Virus record (IMG/VR): IMGVR_UViG_3300023175_001370
Location: 1 to 64,000 of that record
Direction: 5' to 3' (one strand)
DNA: 64,000 bases
Source: a virus
The notes under the pieces were generated by a model. The model was not told where the DNA came from and searched no databases. It saw only the letters and a list, made by a program, of their open reading frames with translations. Positions 15,322 through 24,710 of this stretch are shown piece after piece (position 1 is the stretch's first letter; each line of letters starts with the position of its first letter). Both the position numbers and the translations under genes were made by a program.

Positions 15322-16171
15322 GAATTATGAAGACTATTTACACCCGAATTTAGACCCAAACTTAATGGGTGTACAAAATGCGATGGAATATAATACAGCA
15401 GGATTACCTGCGTTGCGAGTTATTGCTAACTTAAACGGTTGGGGTATTCAGGTATCAAATGGTGAGATTGAGGGTGTAGGTTATATTGAAAAATTTGGTA
15501 TGAATGTTGATGTTGACGCTAATAAAGAAACTATTTGGGACGCAGGTGGGATTTATCAATATTTAACAACTGCAGAAACAGTTTTTGTCACAAGTACATT
15601 GGGAACAGATTCAGCAACAGGTACTGGTGCAAGAACAGTTGAAATACAAGGACTTGATGCGGATTATAACTTAGTTTATGAAACACTTACAGTTGGTGGT
15701 GGCGCTGGTACCCAAGAGTTTTTGAGAATTTTTCGTGTTAAAGTATTAACAGCAGGTAGTAGCGGAGTTAATGAAGGTACTGTTAGCATTACAAGCAGTG
15801 GCACAAGTACAGTGTTGGCACAAATTGGTATCGATGGATCAGGCGGTAATGCCGCAGGACGTGGGCAAACATTTATGTCTTTATATACGGTTCCTGCAGG
15901 AAAAACTGCATATCTAACACAGTGGACAGTTGGTGCTGGTAAGCAAAACACAGATGCAGTGGCTTTTATGATGGCAAGGACATTTGATAATGGTTGGAAT
16001 AGCAAAGATATTATTACGGTAAGTGCAACTACATATGCAAAAGATTATAAAATCCCATTAAAATTTGATGAAAAAACAGATATAGAAATTCGTGCATATA
16101 GTACAACTAATAATAGTTTAGTAAGCAGTACATTTAATCTTATACTAATTGATAATCCAATAGAGGAATAA
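15314..16171 (+). CDS. Virion structural protein (beta-rich)
   Basis: A 285-residue Gly/Thr/Ser-rich protein with features of phage capsid-surface proteins: NGWGIQVSNGEIEGVGYIEKFG near the N-terminus, then repeated beta strands with TVPAGKTAYLTQWTVGAG and a final STFNLILIDNPIEE. The ATG at 15314 (MAENYED) overlaps the upstream stop and is preferred over 15305. No catalytic motif. A head-decoration or tail-tube-associated role is inferred from its place in the cluster of capsid-targeted proteins. Confidence 0.55.
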   Translation: MAENYEDYLHPNLDPNLMGVQNAMEYNTAGLPALRVIANLNGWGIQVSNGEIEGVGYIEKFGMNVDVDANKETIWDAGGIYQYLTTAETVFVTSTLGTDSATGTGARTVEIQGLDADYNLVYETLTVGGGAGTQEFLRIFRVKVLTAGSSGVNEGTVSITSSGTSTVLAQIGIDGSGGNAAGRGQTFMSLYTVPAGKTAYLTQWTVGAGKQNTDAVAFMMARTFDNGWNSKDIITVSATTYAKDYKIPLKFDEKTDIEIRAYSTTNNSLVSSTFNLILIDNPIEE

Positions 16172-16175
16172 TAAA

Positions 16176-17690
16176 ATGAAGATAACTGAGTTTGAAAAGG
16201 GAGGCGTGACACAGCAACAACTAGACGCATTAGAAAGCGTACTAGATAAAGTGTTTGCCAAACTTGGTATTGATGTAGAATTTACAAGACATTTCTTGGA
16301 TAGAGTAAATGATGAACGCAATGTTCGTCCTATTAGTATCAAAGAACTTGGCATGCTATTCAAAAAAGAGTTTATCAAATGGGGTAAACCTATCGCTCAA
16401 ATGGGACCTGATGCACAAGCGGTCATGAAAGACTTAGAAACTGATATCAATATTCCTTTTGTACTGCAGTGGAATGATAGAAAAGGTGAACTAGAACTTA
16501 TTGCTAAAACTGTTATGCGTAAGAAAAATTTTAAAACATCTAATAAAGAATTCCCAGTGGAATCTCAGTTAAATGAAAATCCATTAGTTGCGGTAGCAAT
16601 GAGAATATTAGCAAAAAAAGGAATTAAGATTGCTAAACATGTCATTCAAGGCATTATCAAAAATTCACCGCCCGGTGCTAGCCCAGAACAAATAGCAGCA
16701 ACTATTGCTAAAGGTGTCGCAGCAGGTGGCGCCGCTACCGCAATAGCAAAGAAAACTAAAGATACGTTAGATAATAAAGAAATAGCACAAGAACAACAAT
16801 CTATAGGCTCTAAGATTAACTTCCCAGGAATGCAGGGCAAAACAGTGACGCCTACTGCCACACAAGCTCCAAAGCCGCAACCTAAAAAACCCAGAAATAG
16901 ATTTGATAAGATTGTAAACTGGGCAAAAGGACTATTTGATGAAGATTTAAATGAAGACTTAGGTTCTATACCTCCACTACCAGAACTTATTATTATGGCC
17001 GTGGCAGCACAAACTACTGTTGCTTCATTGAAATCTATGTTTAAAGTTGCTATCAAAACAGGTAAAGGACTAAAGTCTCTGCGTAAGCTACAAAAAGCAG
17101 CACTACGTGGTGGTGAAAAAGCAGCAGACTTTGTTCTTGGGGAGGCGACACGTGAAGAATTACTTTTACAGATAAGAAGCAGACAAGAAAAAGAATTTTA
17201 TAAAGCAGCAATACAAGCGTTACGACATCTAGTAAATACAGATAAATCAAAGCAAAGTATAGGCGGGTATGCTTTTGATATAGCACGTGCTTTTAATGGT
17301 GTTAAAGCAAAAGAGCTAGTAGATATGTACAAAGCACAGTATGAAAGTATACAAGAGTTTGAAGCGAAACAATCTAATCCATTAGTAGTGCTAGATATAG
17401 TTTCTGACAGAAGTGATAACAAGCCATTCCCAGTTAAGTTCTATGATGGTAATACTATTAACGTGAAGCCGAAAGAAGCAAAACGTTTTATGGACAAGTA
17501 TTATAGAATGGAACCAGAACAGCGAGATATTGTACATAAGTATATAAAAACAAAAAAAGGTTTCATGCAGGCCATTAAAAATTTAAATATCACTGAAGGT
17601 TGGAGTAACAAGTACAAAAAGTCAATAGATTGCAATAACCCAAAAGGTTTTTCACAAAAAGCGCATTGTGCTGGAAGAAAGAAGAAGTAA
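16176..17690 (+). CDS. Large head-associated-type protein, MKITE N-terminus
   Basis: A 504-residue protein. The N-terminus MKITE|FEKGG contains an I-x-E site. Residues about 20-120 contain FTRHFLDRVNDERNVRPISIKELG and PFVLQWNDRKGELELIAKT, which I associate with a family recurring in marine T4-like phages. The middle has Ala-rich helices. The C-terminus ends KYKKSIDCNNPKGFSQKAHC, a Cys/His tail that recalls the knuckle at the end of the nucleotidyltransferase fusion. No enzyme motif. Packaging into the prohead is inferred from the N-terminal signal. Confidence 0.55.
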   Translation: MKITEFEKGGVTQQQLDALESVLDKVFAKLGIDVEFTRHFLDRVNDERNVRPISIKELGMLFKKEFIKWGKPIAQMGPDAQAVMKDLETDINIPFVLQWNDRKGELELIAKTVMRKKNFKTSNKEFPVESQLNENPLVAVAMRILAKKGIKIAKHVIQGIIKNSPPGASPEQIAATIAKGVAAGGAATAIAKKTKDTLDNKEIAQEQQSIGSKINFPGMQGKTVTPTATQAPKPQPKKPRNRFDKIVNWAKGLFDEDLNEDLGSIPPLPELIIMAVAAQTTVASLKSMFKVAIKTGKGLKSLRKLQKAALRGGEKAADFVLGEATREELLLQIRSRQEKEFYKAAIQALRHLVNTDKSKQSIGGYAFDIARAFNGVKAKELVDMYKAQYESIQEFEAKQSNPLVVLDIVSDRSDNKPFPVKFYDGNTINVKPKEAKRFMDKYYRMEPEQRDIVHKYIKTKKGFMQAIKNLNITEGWSNKYKKSIDCNNPKGFSQKAHCAGRKKK

Positions 17691-18992
17691 ATGCGTTTCA
17701 GTGAAATAGAAAATATCAACGAAGGATATAAATTACAGTTAGAACGTGATGCTGATATGTATGTTCTACATATTACAGACAACGATACAGGTAAGCGCAC
17801 AGAAGTTCGTGGTAAAAGCGGATACGAAAGCGGCAATTATGATGCCGATGACAAACTACATCAATTACTAGATAAAATTGGCAAAGCATCAAACATTTCA
17901 GACTTAATGAACGGTGAAGTTGTAGGTATCAATCCTAAACACCCAGACGGTGCAAATGCAAAGAAACATACTGACATAGCGTTTAATGAGGATGTTAGTG
18001 TCCCTGAAAATGTTTTTCATATGAAAAACAGATTACTAAAAGTCAAAAAGATAACAGACGCTATGGGCAACCGACCAATAATGTTTAGAAGTTTTGTATA
18101 TGACGCAGAACCTGTTGCAAAAATTATTAAAAAAGTAACCAATGATACCGGCAGAAAAATAAAAACAGGAAGTAATCAAAAACAACAAGAAGTCTTGCAA
18201 AAACTTGGTATTGAAAATCCAACATTTGCAGCCATTGCATCAGGAAAGTATGCAAACGTTAATAGAAACTCTCTTGAAGATATGGAAGTTTCTGGAATGC
18301 AAAATATTTTTATACCATTAAGTAATGAGATGTATTATAGTGACACAATTGAAGACCTGGGAATGGGACGTAGTAAAGGCGGTAGAAATATTTCATTACC
18401 AAGTGACTTTGATGTAGATAAAGCAGTGGCTACCTATAAAAAAGGATGGCCGCCTGCTGGATTTGATAATGAAATAATTGTAGATACCAATGAATATTAT
18501 CTTTTAAATCTGAGAACTTTCTTATTAGAACTAACAAGCCCAGAAATAAAAAGCCAGATTGGCCGTTTAAAAAGCATGTATGGTAAGTCATATGAACGCA
18601 AAGCAGAAGAAAATCATATTAATGATATTTTAAAAGATTTGTTCAAAACAAAAATAACCACATACGGCGATATATCACGCTGGATCGAATCTGTTGCTGT
18701 TCCTTTTGTAGATATGTTAGCAGCCAACAGAGGCGAACCTACAAAGAATACATATACTGATTATGACGATGACGATGATAGTTGGCTCGATTCATTGGAT
18801 GATATTGGCAAACCTGGATTTGCTGAAAACTTTGCTGACTTTACAGCATTCAACGAAGCAGCCGGAGTTGGTCGTGTTGTAAAAGGTGTAAATACAACTG
18901 TTGATGTAGGACCAAATGAAATCATCAAGCAAGTTAAAAAATACGGAAATGATGTCAATAAAGACGGATTCCCAACAAAGCATTTAAGATAA
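17691..18992 (+). CDS. Large head-associated-type protein, INE N-terminus
   Basis: A 433-residue protein starting directly after the previous stop codon. The N-terminus MRFSEIENINE|G has an I-x-E site at residues 9-11, like the T4 gp21 protease site. The body is charged with no recognised domain. A stretch of Asp (DYDDDDDSWLDSLDD) near residues 361-375 precedes a hydrophilic C-terminus. Probably an internal or core head protein; function unknown. Confidence 0.5.
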   Translation: MRFSEIENINEGYKLQLERDADMYVLHITDNDTGKRTEVRGKSGYESGNYDADDKLHQLLDKIGKASNISDLMNGEVVGINPKHPDGANAKKHTDIAFNEDVSVPENVFHMKNRLLKVKKITDAMGNRPIMFRSFVYDAEPVAKIIKKVTNDTGRKIKTGSNQKQQEVLQKLGIENPTFAAIASGKYANVNRNSLEDMEVSGMQNIFIPLSNEMYYSDTIEDLGMGRSKGGRNISLPSDFDVDKAVATYKKGWPPAGFDNEIIVDTNEYYLLNLRTFLLELTSPEIKSQIGRLKSMYGKSYERKAEENHINDILKDLFKTKITTYGDISRWIESVAVPFVDMLAANRGEPTKNTYTDYDDDDDSWLDSLDDIGKPGFAENFADFTAFNEAAGVGRVVKGVNTTVDVGPNEIIKQVKKYGNDVNKDGFPTKHLR

Positions 18993-19015
18993 AACTACAC
19001 ATATTTTACTTAAAT

Positions 19016-19024
19016 GATAAATAC
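19016..19024 (+). promoter_or_regulatory. Late-promoter-like motif GATAAATAC, 4 nt from ATG
   Basis: Exact motif copy ending 4 nt before the ATG at 19029. A T4-type late start would fall at or next to the ATG, implying a leaderless message. Confidence 0.55.
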
Positions 19025-19028
19025 TATT

Positions 19029-19232
19029 ATGAAAATAAACGAGATCATAAATGAAACGTTTGCCGGATCCTTTGCATCGGTTTCTATGCCAATGACACCT
19101 GGTACAAAAAAGTCTGATGCTGAACGTTCAGTATATGGTAGAAAGAAAAAAAATTATAAGATGGGTTATACATCAGATGTAGGTAATCTAGTATATAATA
19201 AACCTGTTAAAAGTAAAATGATTAAAAGATAA
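19029..19232 (+). CDS. Small protein with capsid-targeting-like N-terminus
   Basis: 67 residues: MKINEIINE|TFAGSFASVSMPMTPG, then a basic Lys/Tyr/Arg-rich tail (YGRKKKNYKMGYTSD...KSKMIKR). The I-N-E site at residues 7-9 is like the T4 head-protease consensus. The positive tail suits DNA binding inside the capsid, as in T4 internal proteins. The ATG at 19029 is chosen because an upstream in-frame ATG at 19014 overlaps the promoter motif. Confidence 0.6.
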   Translation: MKINEIINETFAGSFASVSMPMTPGTKKSDAERSVYGRKKKNYKMGYTSDVGNLVYNKPVKSKMIKR

Positions 19233-19243
19233 GGTAGAATAAA

Positions 19244-20914
19244 ATGAAACTGTCACAACTAATCGAATCTTTTGTAATCTCTAATGACGAATTTGAAGAT
19301 TACCTAAATAGAGCAACAGAACAACTAGCACAAGAGTTGTCATCTGGTAAGAACGCACGTGATGCGATACATGACTTATCAGTAGAATTCAGTAACCAAC
19401 ATAACAAAGCATATGATGCTTATGTTCGTATGTCAGACTCACTAACAGCGAGAATGCATACACTAGAACTAGATAGTCCTGCCGATATGATGAACGAGCC
19501 AATGGCAGATATGAGTGTTGCTAATGAACCAGAAATGATGACAGACCCAATGGGTGATATGGAAATGGACACACCAGCAGATAGCGAAATGCCAAGTGAC
19601 AGTGACATGGAAGATTATGCTGCGGTGATGGACAACGAACCAGAAGTAGAAGAATCTGTAAACGAAGCAGAAGAAAGACCATATGTTTGTGTACATGCTA
19701 AAAAGGGTAAGCACGAATGCCACGCTAAAACATCTTATGAAGCAGCTAAGAAAGCAGCTAAAGCGTGGGGGTTAAAATCAACAGCAGGAATTGATGCGCA
19801 CCTAGCAATTGAAGAAGGTCGCATGAGCGATCAAGTCATTCATGATTCAGAAACAATGTCGAAAGAAGAATTTGCTAAAAAACACGGCAAAGAACTAGCA
19901 GACGAAATGTATGAAGGTGCAATGGATGTTGTCAAGGGTGCAGGCAAGAAAATTAAAAAAGCAGGTAAAAAGGTTGGCAAATTCTTTGGTCACGGTGAAC
20001 ACCCAGCATTTGATGAGTTTGAAGGTGTCTTTGATGAGAGCGAAAAACTTGATGCTTCAAAATACCATTGTAAAGATTGTGGATGCCAAATGCATAACTG
20101 TGAGCCAGATTGTGACTGCGAACATGACTCACATGATGAAACAGGTTCATGGTGGCGTGATGAAAATGGTAATGGTGTTCCTGATATGATGGAAGACGGT
20201 GGAAAGCCAGGCACATGGTGTGCTATTTGTGGTGGACACCCATGTCATTGTCCAGATGATGAAATTTCAGAAAGCATGGATGTAATCAATCAAATAGTAG
20301 CAGACAAGCAAGCTGGTAAACTACATGGTATGACAGTTGATATGTTTACAGCATCAGCAATTAAACAAGTTTATGACGCAGTAAATGATGACAACAAAGC
20401 AAAGCTAGACGACCTAATGTCATCTAAAGAAGGTGTTGTTAAAGCAGCAGGTCTTGCTATGAAAATGATGAAAGAAGGAATCAACGAAGAAAAACTTGAT
20501 GAAATTCTTCCAGCGATTGCAGGAATGGCAGCACGTTTAGCGATAGGTGGTGCTGTAAGAGGAGCAATAGGCGGGGCAGCAAAAGGTGTCGGTGGTGTTA
20601 TAAAAAACACTATGACAAAAGGTAAAGACAAATACGCTTATCAGCCACAAGCGGTAGCAAATAAAATGATGACAGATGCGACTAGAATTGAGTTCTCAGA
20701 ATATAACGAGTTCTACAAAGCATTAGACGCAGCAGCAAAAGCAGGCAAAAAAGCAGGTGACAGTATTGAAGTTGGTGGTAAAACTATCAAACTAAAATCA
20801 AACCCAAAACAAATGCATCAACTATCAGATTCAGATATGGATAAGATAGAATTACTAGCACAGCGTTTGAATGAAAAGGGCTGTGGGTCACACAAATCTA
20901 AAAATAAGTATTGA
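19244..20914 (+). CDS. Head-associated-type protein with Met/Asp-rich and Cys/His-rich regions
   Basis: A 556-residue protein. The N-terminus MKLSQLIE|SFV carries an L-x-E site. Residues about 75-130 are strikingly Met/Asp/Glu/Pro rich. Residues about 145-190 hold a CVHAKKGKHECHAKTSYEAAKKA module that I associate with marine phage proteins. Residues about 270-340 contain CKDCGC, HNCEPDCDCEH and CAICGGHPCHC, a dense Cys/His cluster likely to bind zinc or another metal. Residues about 420-455 are Ala/Gly-rich (possibly membrane-active). It ends in a charged domain before the next promoter. Possibly packaged and matured by the head protease. Confidence 0.5.
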   Translation: MKLSQLIESFVISNDEFEDYLNRATEQLAQELSSGKNARDAIHDLSVEFSNQHNKAYDAYVRMSDSLTARMHTLELDSPADMMNEPMADMSVANEPEMMTDPMGDMEMDTPADSEMPSDSDMEDYAAVMDNEPEVEESVNEAEERPYVCVHAKKGKHECHAKTSYEAAKKAAKAWGLKSTAGIDAHLAIEEGRMSDQVIHDSETMSKEEFAKKHGKELADEMYEGAMDVVKGAGKKIKKAGKKVGKFFGHGEHPAFDEFEGVFDESEKLDASKYHCKDCGCQMHNCEPDCDCEHDSHDETGSWWRDENGNGVPDMMEDGGKPGTWCAICGGHPCHCPDDEISESMDVINQIVADKQAGKLHGMTVDMFTASAIKQVYDAVNDDNKAKLDDLMSSKEGVVKAAGLAMKMMKEGINEEKLDEILPAIAGMAARLAIGGAVRGAIGGAAKGVGGVIKNTMTKGKDKYAYQPQAVANKMMTDATRIEFSEYNEFYKALDAAAKAGKKAGDSIEVGGKTIKLKSNPKQMHQLSDSDMDKIELLAQRLNEKGCGSHKSKNKY

Positions 20915-20939
20915 CATTAATACGCCTCTGTGTTATCTT
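20911..20939 (+). promoter_or_regulatory. Sigma70-like promoter overlapping a terminator
   Basis: TTGACA at 20911-20916 and TATCTT at 20934-20939 (17-nt spacer). The expected start site near 20946 lies inside the terminator hairpin at 20941-20971, so the new transcript would miss the 5' arm and escape termination. Confidence 0.5.
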
Positions 20940-20940
20940 A

Positions 20941-20971
20941 AAGGGGACTCAATTCTGAGTTCCCTTTTTTT
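20941..20971 (+). terminator. Rho-independent terminator
   Basis: An 11-bp stem with one G-T pair (20941-20951 with 20956-20966), AATTC-type loop and seven T bases. It ends the late head-protein unit. Confidence 0.88.
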
Positions 20972-20993
20972 ATGATCTTATGAGGAGAATAAC

Positions 20994-21254
20994 ATGTCAT
21001 TAGATAATATTTCAAGCGAAGAAAAAGCAAAACTAAAACAGCTTGTAGACGAGGGATGTTCAGTTCTACAAGAAGTGGATGACCTTAAAGGTGGTCTGCG
21101 GGATACTGTAAAAGCTATCGCAGAAGAACTTGACATCAAACCTTCAGTTCTAAATAAAGCAATTTCAATCGCACACAAAGCACGCCTACAAGAGGCGAAA
21201 CAAGACTTTGATGATGTAGAAACTGTATTAGAAACTGTAGGACGCACATTGTAA
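20994..21254 (+). CDS. dsbA: T4 DsbA-like double-stranded DNA-binding protein
   Basis: An 86-residue all-helical protein. Length (T4 DsbA is about 89) and pattern fit the family: GLRDTVKAIAEELDIKPSVLNKAISIAHKARLQEAK, where the central ELxIKPSVLxKAIxxAHK resembles a DNA-binding helix pair, then a C-terminal DDVETVLETVG helix. T4 DsbA binds dsDNA near late promoters and modulates late transcription. It is adjacent to DNA polymerase with no gap. Identity is by family resemblance, so moderately sure. Confidence 0.6.
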   Translation: MSLDNISSEEKAKLKQLVDEGCSVLQEVDDLKGGLRDTVKAIAEELDIKPSVLNKAISIAHKARLQEAKQDFDDVETVLETVGRTL

Positions 21255-24050
21255 ATGAGTTATGTAGACGCATACTACGATAAAAATAAAGACATCGTAA
21301 ATGTTGTTGAACGCCGTGACGGGAAGCGGGTATATCAGGACTTCCCGGCTTGGCGTACATTCTATGTGCGTGACGATAGAGGACAACATACTTCTATTCA
21401 CGGTGAGAAAGTTCGTCAAATCAAAGTAAAAAGAACTAAAGATATGCATAAAGAACTGCGTATCAATAGCGACAAAAAGATTTACGAAAGCGACATTAAG
21501 CCAGAAGTTCGTTGTTTAGCAGAGAACTATCTTGGTAAAGACTCGCCGAAACTGAATGTAGCGTTTTTCGATATCGAGGTAGACTTTGATGCGGACAAAG
21601 GATTTGCTCCGCCCGAAGATCCATTCATGCCAATCACAGCGATTACAACACATCTACAATGGCTAGATCAACTTGTAACGTTTGTAATTCCACCTGTTCA
21701 TATGCGTGACGGTGAAGGACTAGAAGAAGCACAGCGACTATGTGATAAATTTGAGAATACATTCTTGTATCTCTCAGAAGCGGATATGTTAAATGACTTC
21801 TTAGCGTTGATTGACGATGCTGATGTCCTCAGTGGTTGGAACAGTGAAGGTTTCGATATTCCATACACTGTTAGACGTATCACACGTGTTCTCAGTAAGT
21901 CGCATACTCGTAAACTTTGTTTGTGGGATTTGCTTCCTAAAGAAAAATACATGATTAAGTATGGTAAAGAACAAGTCAGTTATAACTTGTTTGGTCGTAT
22001 TCACCTCGACTACCTAGAACTTTATCGCAAGTATACATATCATGAAATGCATTCTTATTCACTTGATGCTATCGGTGAGTATGAACTTGGTGAGCGCAAG
22101 ATTGCGTATGAAGGCACACTTGACCAACTATATAACCAGGACTTCTATAAGTTTGTCGAATATAACAGACAAGACGTTGCCCTACTTGATAACTTAGACA
22201 AGAAACTACGTTTCATTGACTTGGCTAACGAGATTGCGCACGATAATACTGTGAATATTCAGACAACTATGGGTGCTGTTGCTGTTACTGAACAAGCAAT
22301 TATCAACGAGGCGCACAGACGTGGTATGGTTGTTCCTGATCGTAAAAAACGTAGTTGGGATGTCGAGGATGATGATTATGAACCCACTGCTGAAGAAGAA
22401 GAAGCAGCAGAAGCACAAAAAGCAGCGGGTGCGTTTGTTGCTAATCCACAGATTGGCATTCAAAAGTGGGTAGCGGGTATTGATATTAACTCACTTTATC
22501 CATCTATCATTCGTGCGTTAAACATGAGTCCTGAAACTATTACAGCGCAACTACGTCCTGATTATACAGACGAAATGATACAGTCTCGTATTCGAAAAGG
22601 ACGTGGTGGTACTAATAAAGGTTTCGGTGCAGCGCAAGCATGGGAAGATACATTCTCTACAGAAGAATTTCGTTTTATGAATGAAAAAGATAAGACGAAT
22701 ATGATGCACCTAGATATGGAAAATGGCGAACACCACGAACTTACTGGTGCTGAAATGTACGACTTAGTTTATAACTCAGGACTGCCTTGGGCTATGAGTG
22801 CGAACGGAACTGTGTTCAAACAAGATATTCAAGGTATCATTCCTAGTTTGCTAGAACGTTGGTACGCCGAACGTAAAGTTCTACAAGCAAATAAAAAGAA
22901 AGCACAAGAAGGTGGTGACGCAGAAGAAATCGCATTCTGGGATAAACGTCAGCTAGTGAAAAAGATTAACTTGAACTCCCTATATGGTGCGATTCTTAAT
23001 CAGGGTTGTCGTTTCTACGACAAGCGCATCGGTCAGTCAACTACTCTGTCTGGTCGTTGTATTACACGACATATGGGAAGCAAGACTAATGAGATTATCG
23101 ATGGGACTTACGACTATAAAGGTCGCTCAGTAATCTATGGTGACACAGACTCTATCTACTATTCAATGTATCCGACATTTCAGAAAGAGATTGATAACGG
23201 TGAGATTGAATGGGACAAAGAGATTGCGTTAACAATGTATGACGAAATCGCTAATCAAGTGAACGCAAGTTTTCCAGACTTTATGAAAGACTTCTTTAAC
23301 TGTCCTCGCAAGCAAGGTGAGATTATCGCAGCAGGTCGTGAAAACTTAGCAACAATGGCTATCTTTATTAAGAAGAAACGCTATGCTATGTTAATTTACG
23401 ATGATGATGGTGTGCGCCGTGATGTAGATGGTAAACCCGGTAAAGTGAAAGCTATGGGTCTTGACTTGAAGCGAAGCGATACTCCAGACTATATGCAGAA
23501 GTTCTTAATGGATGTTCTTGTTAAAGTTCTGACAGGCGGTAACCAAGATAATGTCGTTGATATGGTCAAAGACTTTAAGAAAGACTTCCGTGAAAAGCCT
23601 GGCTGGGAGAAAGGTACTCCTAAGCGGGTAAACAACTTGACAAAGTTTAAGAACGATGTTGCGAAGTTTAAGAAAGCACAGAATGCAGACTTCAAACTAC
23701 GCAGTTCAGAAGACAAGTTGAAAAAGCCACATCTTCCAGGACATGTTAGCGCAGCCTTGAATTGGAATACTCTGCGTGATATGAACAGCGACAGATATTC
23801 ACTTGAGATTGTAGACGGTATGAAAACTATCGTATGCAAACTAAAAGACAACCCAATGAAAATGACTAGTGTTGCGTATCCGATTGATGAAACACGCATC
23901 CCACAATGGTTCCAAGAACTTCCGTTCGACCATGACTTGATGGAAACAACAATCATTGATAAAAAGATTGACAACTTGATTGGTGTTCTAAAGTGGGATT
24001 TGAGCGCAGCAAGCACTAGTGAGCAATTTGACAACTTATTTGATTTCTAA
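21255..24050 (+). CDS. 43: Family B DNA polymerase (T4 gp43-like)
   Basis: A 931-residue replicative polymerase. The exonuclease motif FDIEVD (residues 105-110, Asp106/Glu108), WNSEGFDIPY and the later YNRQDVALL form the proofreading site. Polymerase motif A is DINSLYPSI (about 410-418), the Kx3NSxYG motif B is KKINLNSLYGA, and motif C is YGDTDS (about 628-633). The C-terminus ends QFDNLFDF, a clamp-binding-type tail. T4 gp43 has 898 residues, so this is slightly longer. It starts at the stop of the DsbA-like gene and overlaps the methyltransferase-like gene by one base. Confidence 0.97.
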   Translation: MSYVDAYYDKNKDIVNVVERRDGKRVYQDFPAWRTFYVRDDRGQHTSIHGEKVRQIKVKRTKDMHKELRINSDKKIYESDIKPEVRCLAENYLGKDSPKLNVAFFDIEVDFDADKGFAPPEDPFMPITAITTHLQWLDQLVTFVIPPVHMRDGEGLEEAQRLCDKFENTFLYLSEADMLNDFLALIDDADVLSGWNSEGFDIPYTVRRITRVLSKSHTRKLCLWDLLPKEKYMIKYGKEQVSYNLFGRIHLDYLELYRKYTYHEMHSYSLDAIGEYELGERKIAYEGTLDQLYNQDFYKFVEYNRQDVALLDNLDKKLRFIDLANEIAHDNTVNIQTTMGAVAVTEQAIINEAHRRGMVVPDRKKRSWDVEDDDYEPTAEEEEAAEAQKAAGAFVANPQIGIQKWVAGIDINSLYPSIIRALNMSPETITAQLRPDYTDEMIQSRIRKGRGGTNKGFGAAQAWEDTFSTEEFRFMNEKDKTNMMHLDMENGEHHELTGAEMYDLVYNSGLPWAMSANGTVFKQDIQGIIPSLLERWYAERKVLQANKKKAQEGGDAEEIAFWDKRQLVKKINLNSLYGAILNQGCRFYDKRIGQSTTLSGRCITRHMGSKTNEIIDGTYDYKGRSVIYGDTDSIYYSMYPTFQKEIDNGEIEWDKEIALTMYDEIANQVNASFPDFMKDFFNCPRKQGEIIAAGRENLATMAIFIKKKRYAMLIYDDDGVRRDVDGKPGKVKAMGLDLKRSDTPDYMQKFLMDVLVKVLTGGNQDNVVDMVKDFKKDFREKPGWEKGTPKRVNNLTKFKNDVAKFKKAQNADFKLRSSEDKLKKPHLPGHVSAALNWNTLRDMNSDRYSLEIVDGMKTIVCKLKDNPMKMTSVAYPIDETRIPQWFQELPFDHDLMETTIIDKKIDNLIGVLKWDLSAASTSEQFDNLFDF

Positions 24051-24625
24051 TGGCAAAAAAGACACACTTAGAACTAGTACAAAACTTAGGTAGGAACGCA
24101 GCATCAGACGAGTGCTATACACCACCTGATAGTGTTGAACCTTTATTGAAGTACTTAGACAAAGATGCGACTTACTACGAAGCAACAAGTGGTAAGTCAG
24201 GTCTTATTGTAGAAGGGTTTACCAAATTCGGTTACAAGATTGAACCAAGTAACGGTAAAGATTTCTTTGAATGCGCACCAAGTGATGTGTATGATGGAGT
24301 AATCACAAACCCGCCCTACTCACTAAAAGATAAGTTTATCCGACATTGCTATGATTTGGGTAAACCTTTTGCTCTATTCTTACCAGTAGCAAGTTTTCAA
24401 GGCTCTGCCCGTGGTAAGATGTTTATGGAGTATGGTATGTCAGCATTAGTGTACAACAATCGTGTTGACTTCACTGGAGGAGGATCCCCACCATTCGGCA
24501 ACGCTTGGTTCATACATGGATTTTTGCCTCCTAATACAATATACTGGGTTGACAATCCATCAACAGCAAACCCAAGAAAAGAAAAACCTAATGAAACCTC
24601 AGTATTTGATGATTTATTTGAATAA
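24050..24625 (+). CDS. N6-adenine DNA methyltransferase-like protein
   Basis: A 191-residue protein with the catalytic NPPYS (about residues 85-89) of N6-adenine methyltransferases. YEATSGKSGLIVEGF may be a degenerate SAM-binding loop. It lacks a clear target-recognition domain and is shorter than Dam (about 260-280). It could methylate phage DNA for self-protection. The one-base overlap with gene 43 shows co-translation with replication. Methylation of another substrate is possible because motif I is weak. Confidence 0.55.
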   Translation: MAKKTHLELVQNLGRNAASDECYTPPDSVEPLLKYLDKDATYYEATSGKSGLIVEGFTKFGYKIEPSNGKDFFECAPSDVYDGVITNPPYSLKDKFIRHCYDLGKPFALFLPVASFQGSARGKMFMEYGMSALVYNNRVDFTGGGSPPFGNAWFIHGFLPPNTIYWVDNPSTANPRKEKPNETSVFDDLFE

Positions 24626-24652
24626 AACAGTAGGCGAACACCAATTCAACTC

Positions 24653-24682
24653 TTGACGAAACACTAGTAACTATGATAGATT
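24653..24682 (+). promoter_or_regulatory. Sigma70-like promoter
   Basis: TTGACG at 24653-24658 with TAGATT at 24677-24682 (18-nt spacer). It lies 28 nt before the ATG at 24711 and is weaker than the other sigma70-like sites. Confidence 0.45.
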
Positions 24683-24710
24683 CGAATCACTATACATAGA
24701 AAGGTATAAA

